In this document: positions 7,067 through 7,988 of the stretch, in pieces
How positions within the stretch are numbered: the first letter of the stretch is position 1
Layout: each line of letters opens with the position of its first letter
Assembly (NCBI GenBank): GCA_050114795.1
Contig: JASFRS010000110.1
Span: 1 to 7,988 of the forward strand
Source: JASFRS01 sp050114795
GTDB lineage: Bacteria; Pseudomonadota; Alphaproteobacteria; Sphingomonadales; CAKZYD01
Length of the DNA stretch: 7,988 bases
Direction of reading: 5' to 3'
Notes under the pieces: model-generated
Told to the model about the DNA's origin: nothing
What the model saw: the letters and a program-made list of their open reading frames with translations, nothing else
Databases searched by the model: none
Position numbers and translations under genes: made by a program

Positions 7067-7988
7067 TTTTCTTCTCCTCTCACATAAGGTCTCGTTTGCC
7101 AGGATATATAATCAACATTCTCGCCTTTTAGCGCCTCTTCCTGCTGCTTAAATCCAGCCTCTTTTTCAAAACCATAAAGGAGGACCGCATCATCAGATGG
7201 ATTTGCCGCCGAACTGACGGCGCTCAAAACCGGAGAGGCCAAAGGCAATTCAACCCGGCGTTTTTCGATACACACACGAACATCAAACCAGGCCGCTTGT
7301 CCAGTAATCGGGTCGCTGTTCGTCGCCCTTTCCTCCTCTATTTCAATGGTTTCATTGATGAGATGATTGAAAAGGAAGCTTTGCGACACCTCAGGCGCAC
7401 GACGATGCAGACCCCAGGCCCCGCGGCGCTTGCCAATGGCATTCCAGGTCCAGACCGTATGCGGATTAACACCGGTCATGGTTTTCACTTCACCTCGAAC
7501 CTTGCCATGGGGGCTAACCACCCACAGCCAGTCGCCATCCTTCACATCCAGTTCAGCCGCCTTATCCTCATGCATATAGACGTAATTCCGACTGGTAATC
7601 TGACGTAGCCAGGCGTTTTGCGAGCCCCAGCTGTGATACATATGGGCAGGCCGCTGGGTGATTGCGGAAAGCGGAAAGGTGCCACCATCACCATGCACAT
7701 GTTCGAGCGGGCTGTAATAATGAGGGATAGGATGGAAATATTTCAATATCCTGGGTCGCACATGTTCCGGTGCCGGTTTCAACCCATGCCCCTCGGCTGC
7801 CAAGCGAAACTTCTGCATGGTTTCAGAATAAAGCTGAAGAATGATGGGGTCTGGCGCGCCAGTCCAGCCCATTTTAGTTGCCGTTTCTAAATATCCTTTA
7901 TTGGCGAAGCGATAATATTGCTCGCTTTCATCGAGGTGATATTCCCAGAAACAACCGTTTTCGACATAGCGGTCCAATTGATCCGGGT
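7063..7988 (-). CDS. Molybdopterin oxidoreductase catalytic subunit, C-terminal part (SoeA-like), gene runs off the right edge
   Basis: The frame is open to the window edge; 307 C-terminal residues are visible and the TTG at 7977 is an internal Leu codon in PDQLDRYVENG, not a start. The visible part ends in the molybdopterin-dinucleotide-binding domain of the DMSO reductase superfamily (PF01568). It has MYHSWGSQNAWLRQI, a Y-x-H-x-(D/E)-x-A-x-x-L-x-V-x-DGDW core, VSPHGKVRGEV, and TVWTWNAIGKRRGAWGL. The catalytic residue, the N-terminal cluster and any Tat signal lie outside the window, so cofactor chemistry and location cannot be read directly. The HSWGSQNAWLRQI and NAIGKRRGAW motifs and the A-B-C gene order resemble SoeA, the cytoplasmic sulfite dehydrogenase that oxidises sulfite to sulfate and feeds electrons to quinone. 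DMSO, polysulfide or tetrathionate reductase relatives are alternatives. Its stop overlaps the start of the iron-sulfur gene. Confidence 0.88.
   Translation of the reverse strand, partial: PDQLDRYVENGCFWEYHLDESEQYYRFANKGYLETATKMGWTGAPDPIILQLYSETMQKFRLAAEGHGLKPAPEHVRPRILKYFHPIPHYYSPLEHVHGDGGTFPLSAITQRPAHMYHSWGSQNAWLRQITSRNYVYMHEDKAAELDVKDGDWLWVVSPHGKVRGEVKTMTGVNPHTVWTWNAIGKRRGAWGLHRRAPEVSQSFLFNHLINETIEIEEERATNSDPITGQAAWFDVRVCIEKRRVELPLASPVLSAVSSAANPSDDAVLLYGFEKEAGFKQQEEALKGENVDYISWQTRPYVRGEEK
7073..7079 (-). promoter_or_regulatory. Ribosome binding site of the iron-sulfur subunit gene, inside the catalytic-subunit gene
   Basis: GAGGAGA on the minus strand lies 7 bases before the ATG at 7066, in the last codons of the molybdopterin subunit. 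It fixes the start that also creates the 4-base ATGA overlap. Confidence 0.6.

Noticed and set aside
6548..7087. 179-residue + strand frame antisense to the iron-sulfur gene
   Set aside because: It is a shadow of the strongly conserved four-cluster iron-sulfur protein and shows no domain of its own.

Overview
The window looks like a chromosomal stretch of a Gram-negative proteobacterium, most likely an alphaproteobacterium. This rests on the resemblance I recall of the Soe-like redox proteins to marine alphaproteobacterial versions, and on the beta-helix/diheme cytochrome gene pair, which I know from Hyphomonas and Shewanella relatives. Base composition is moderate, roughly half GC by eye. 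No RNA genes, mobile elements or CRISPR arrays are visible, and coding density is very high: the only gap between genes longer than about 20 bases is 65 bases.

Layout: two gene blocks point at each other. On the + strand (1-2209) lies a two-gene unit: the 3' part of a parallel beta-helix protein, cut by the left window edge, and 4 bases later an exported diheme c-type cytochrome of the SO2930/HNE_0200 type. On the - strand, reading from right to left, come (a) the C-terminal part of a molybdopterin oxidoreductase catalytic subunit, cut by the right edge, (b) a four-cluster iron-sulfur subunit, (c) a DmsC-type eight-helix membrane anchor, (d) an exported or membrane-tethered penicillin-acylase-family Ntn hydrolase with acyl-homoserine-lactone-acylase-like active-site residues, and (e) an exported YVTN-type beta-propeller. 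The last - strand gene and the last + strand gene overlap tail to tail by 15 bases.

How they may work together: subunits (a)-(c) form a membrane-bound molybdoenzyme that exchanges electrons with the quinone pool. The closest match I recognise is the cytoplasm-facing sulfite dehydrogenase SoeABC; a DMSO- or polysulfide-reductase-like role cannot be excluded. The three frames overlap by 4 bases (ATGA) and 1 base (TAATG), so they are almost certainly co-translated. The acylase and propeller are 20 bases apart and form a second tight pair, both directed out of the cytoplasm. The beta-helix/cytochrome pair is a conserved two-gene module of unknown function. All four non-Soe proteins seem to act in the periplasm (export of the beta-helix protein is inferred from its family, since its N-terminus is outside the window).
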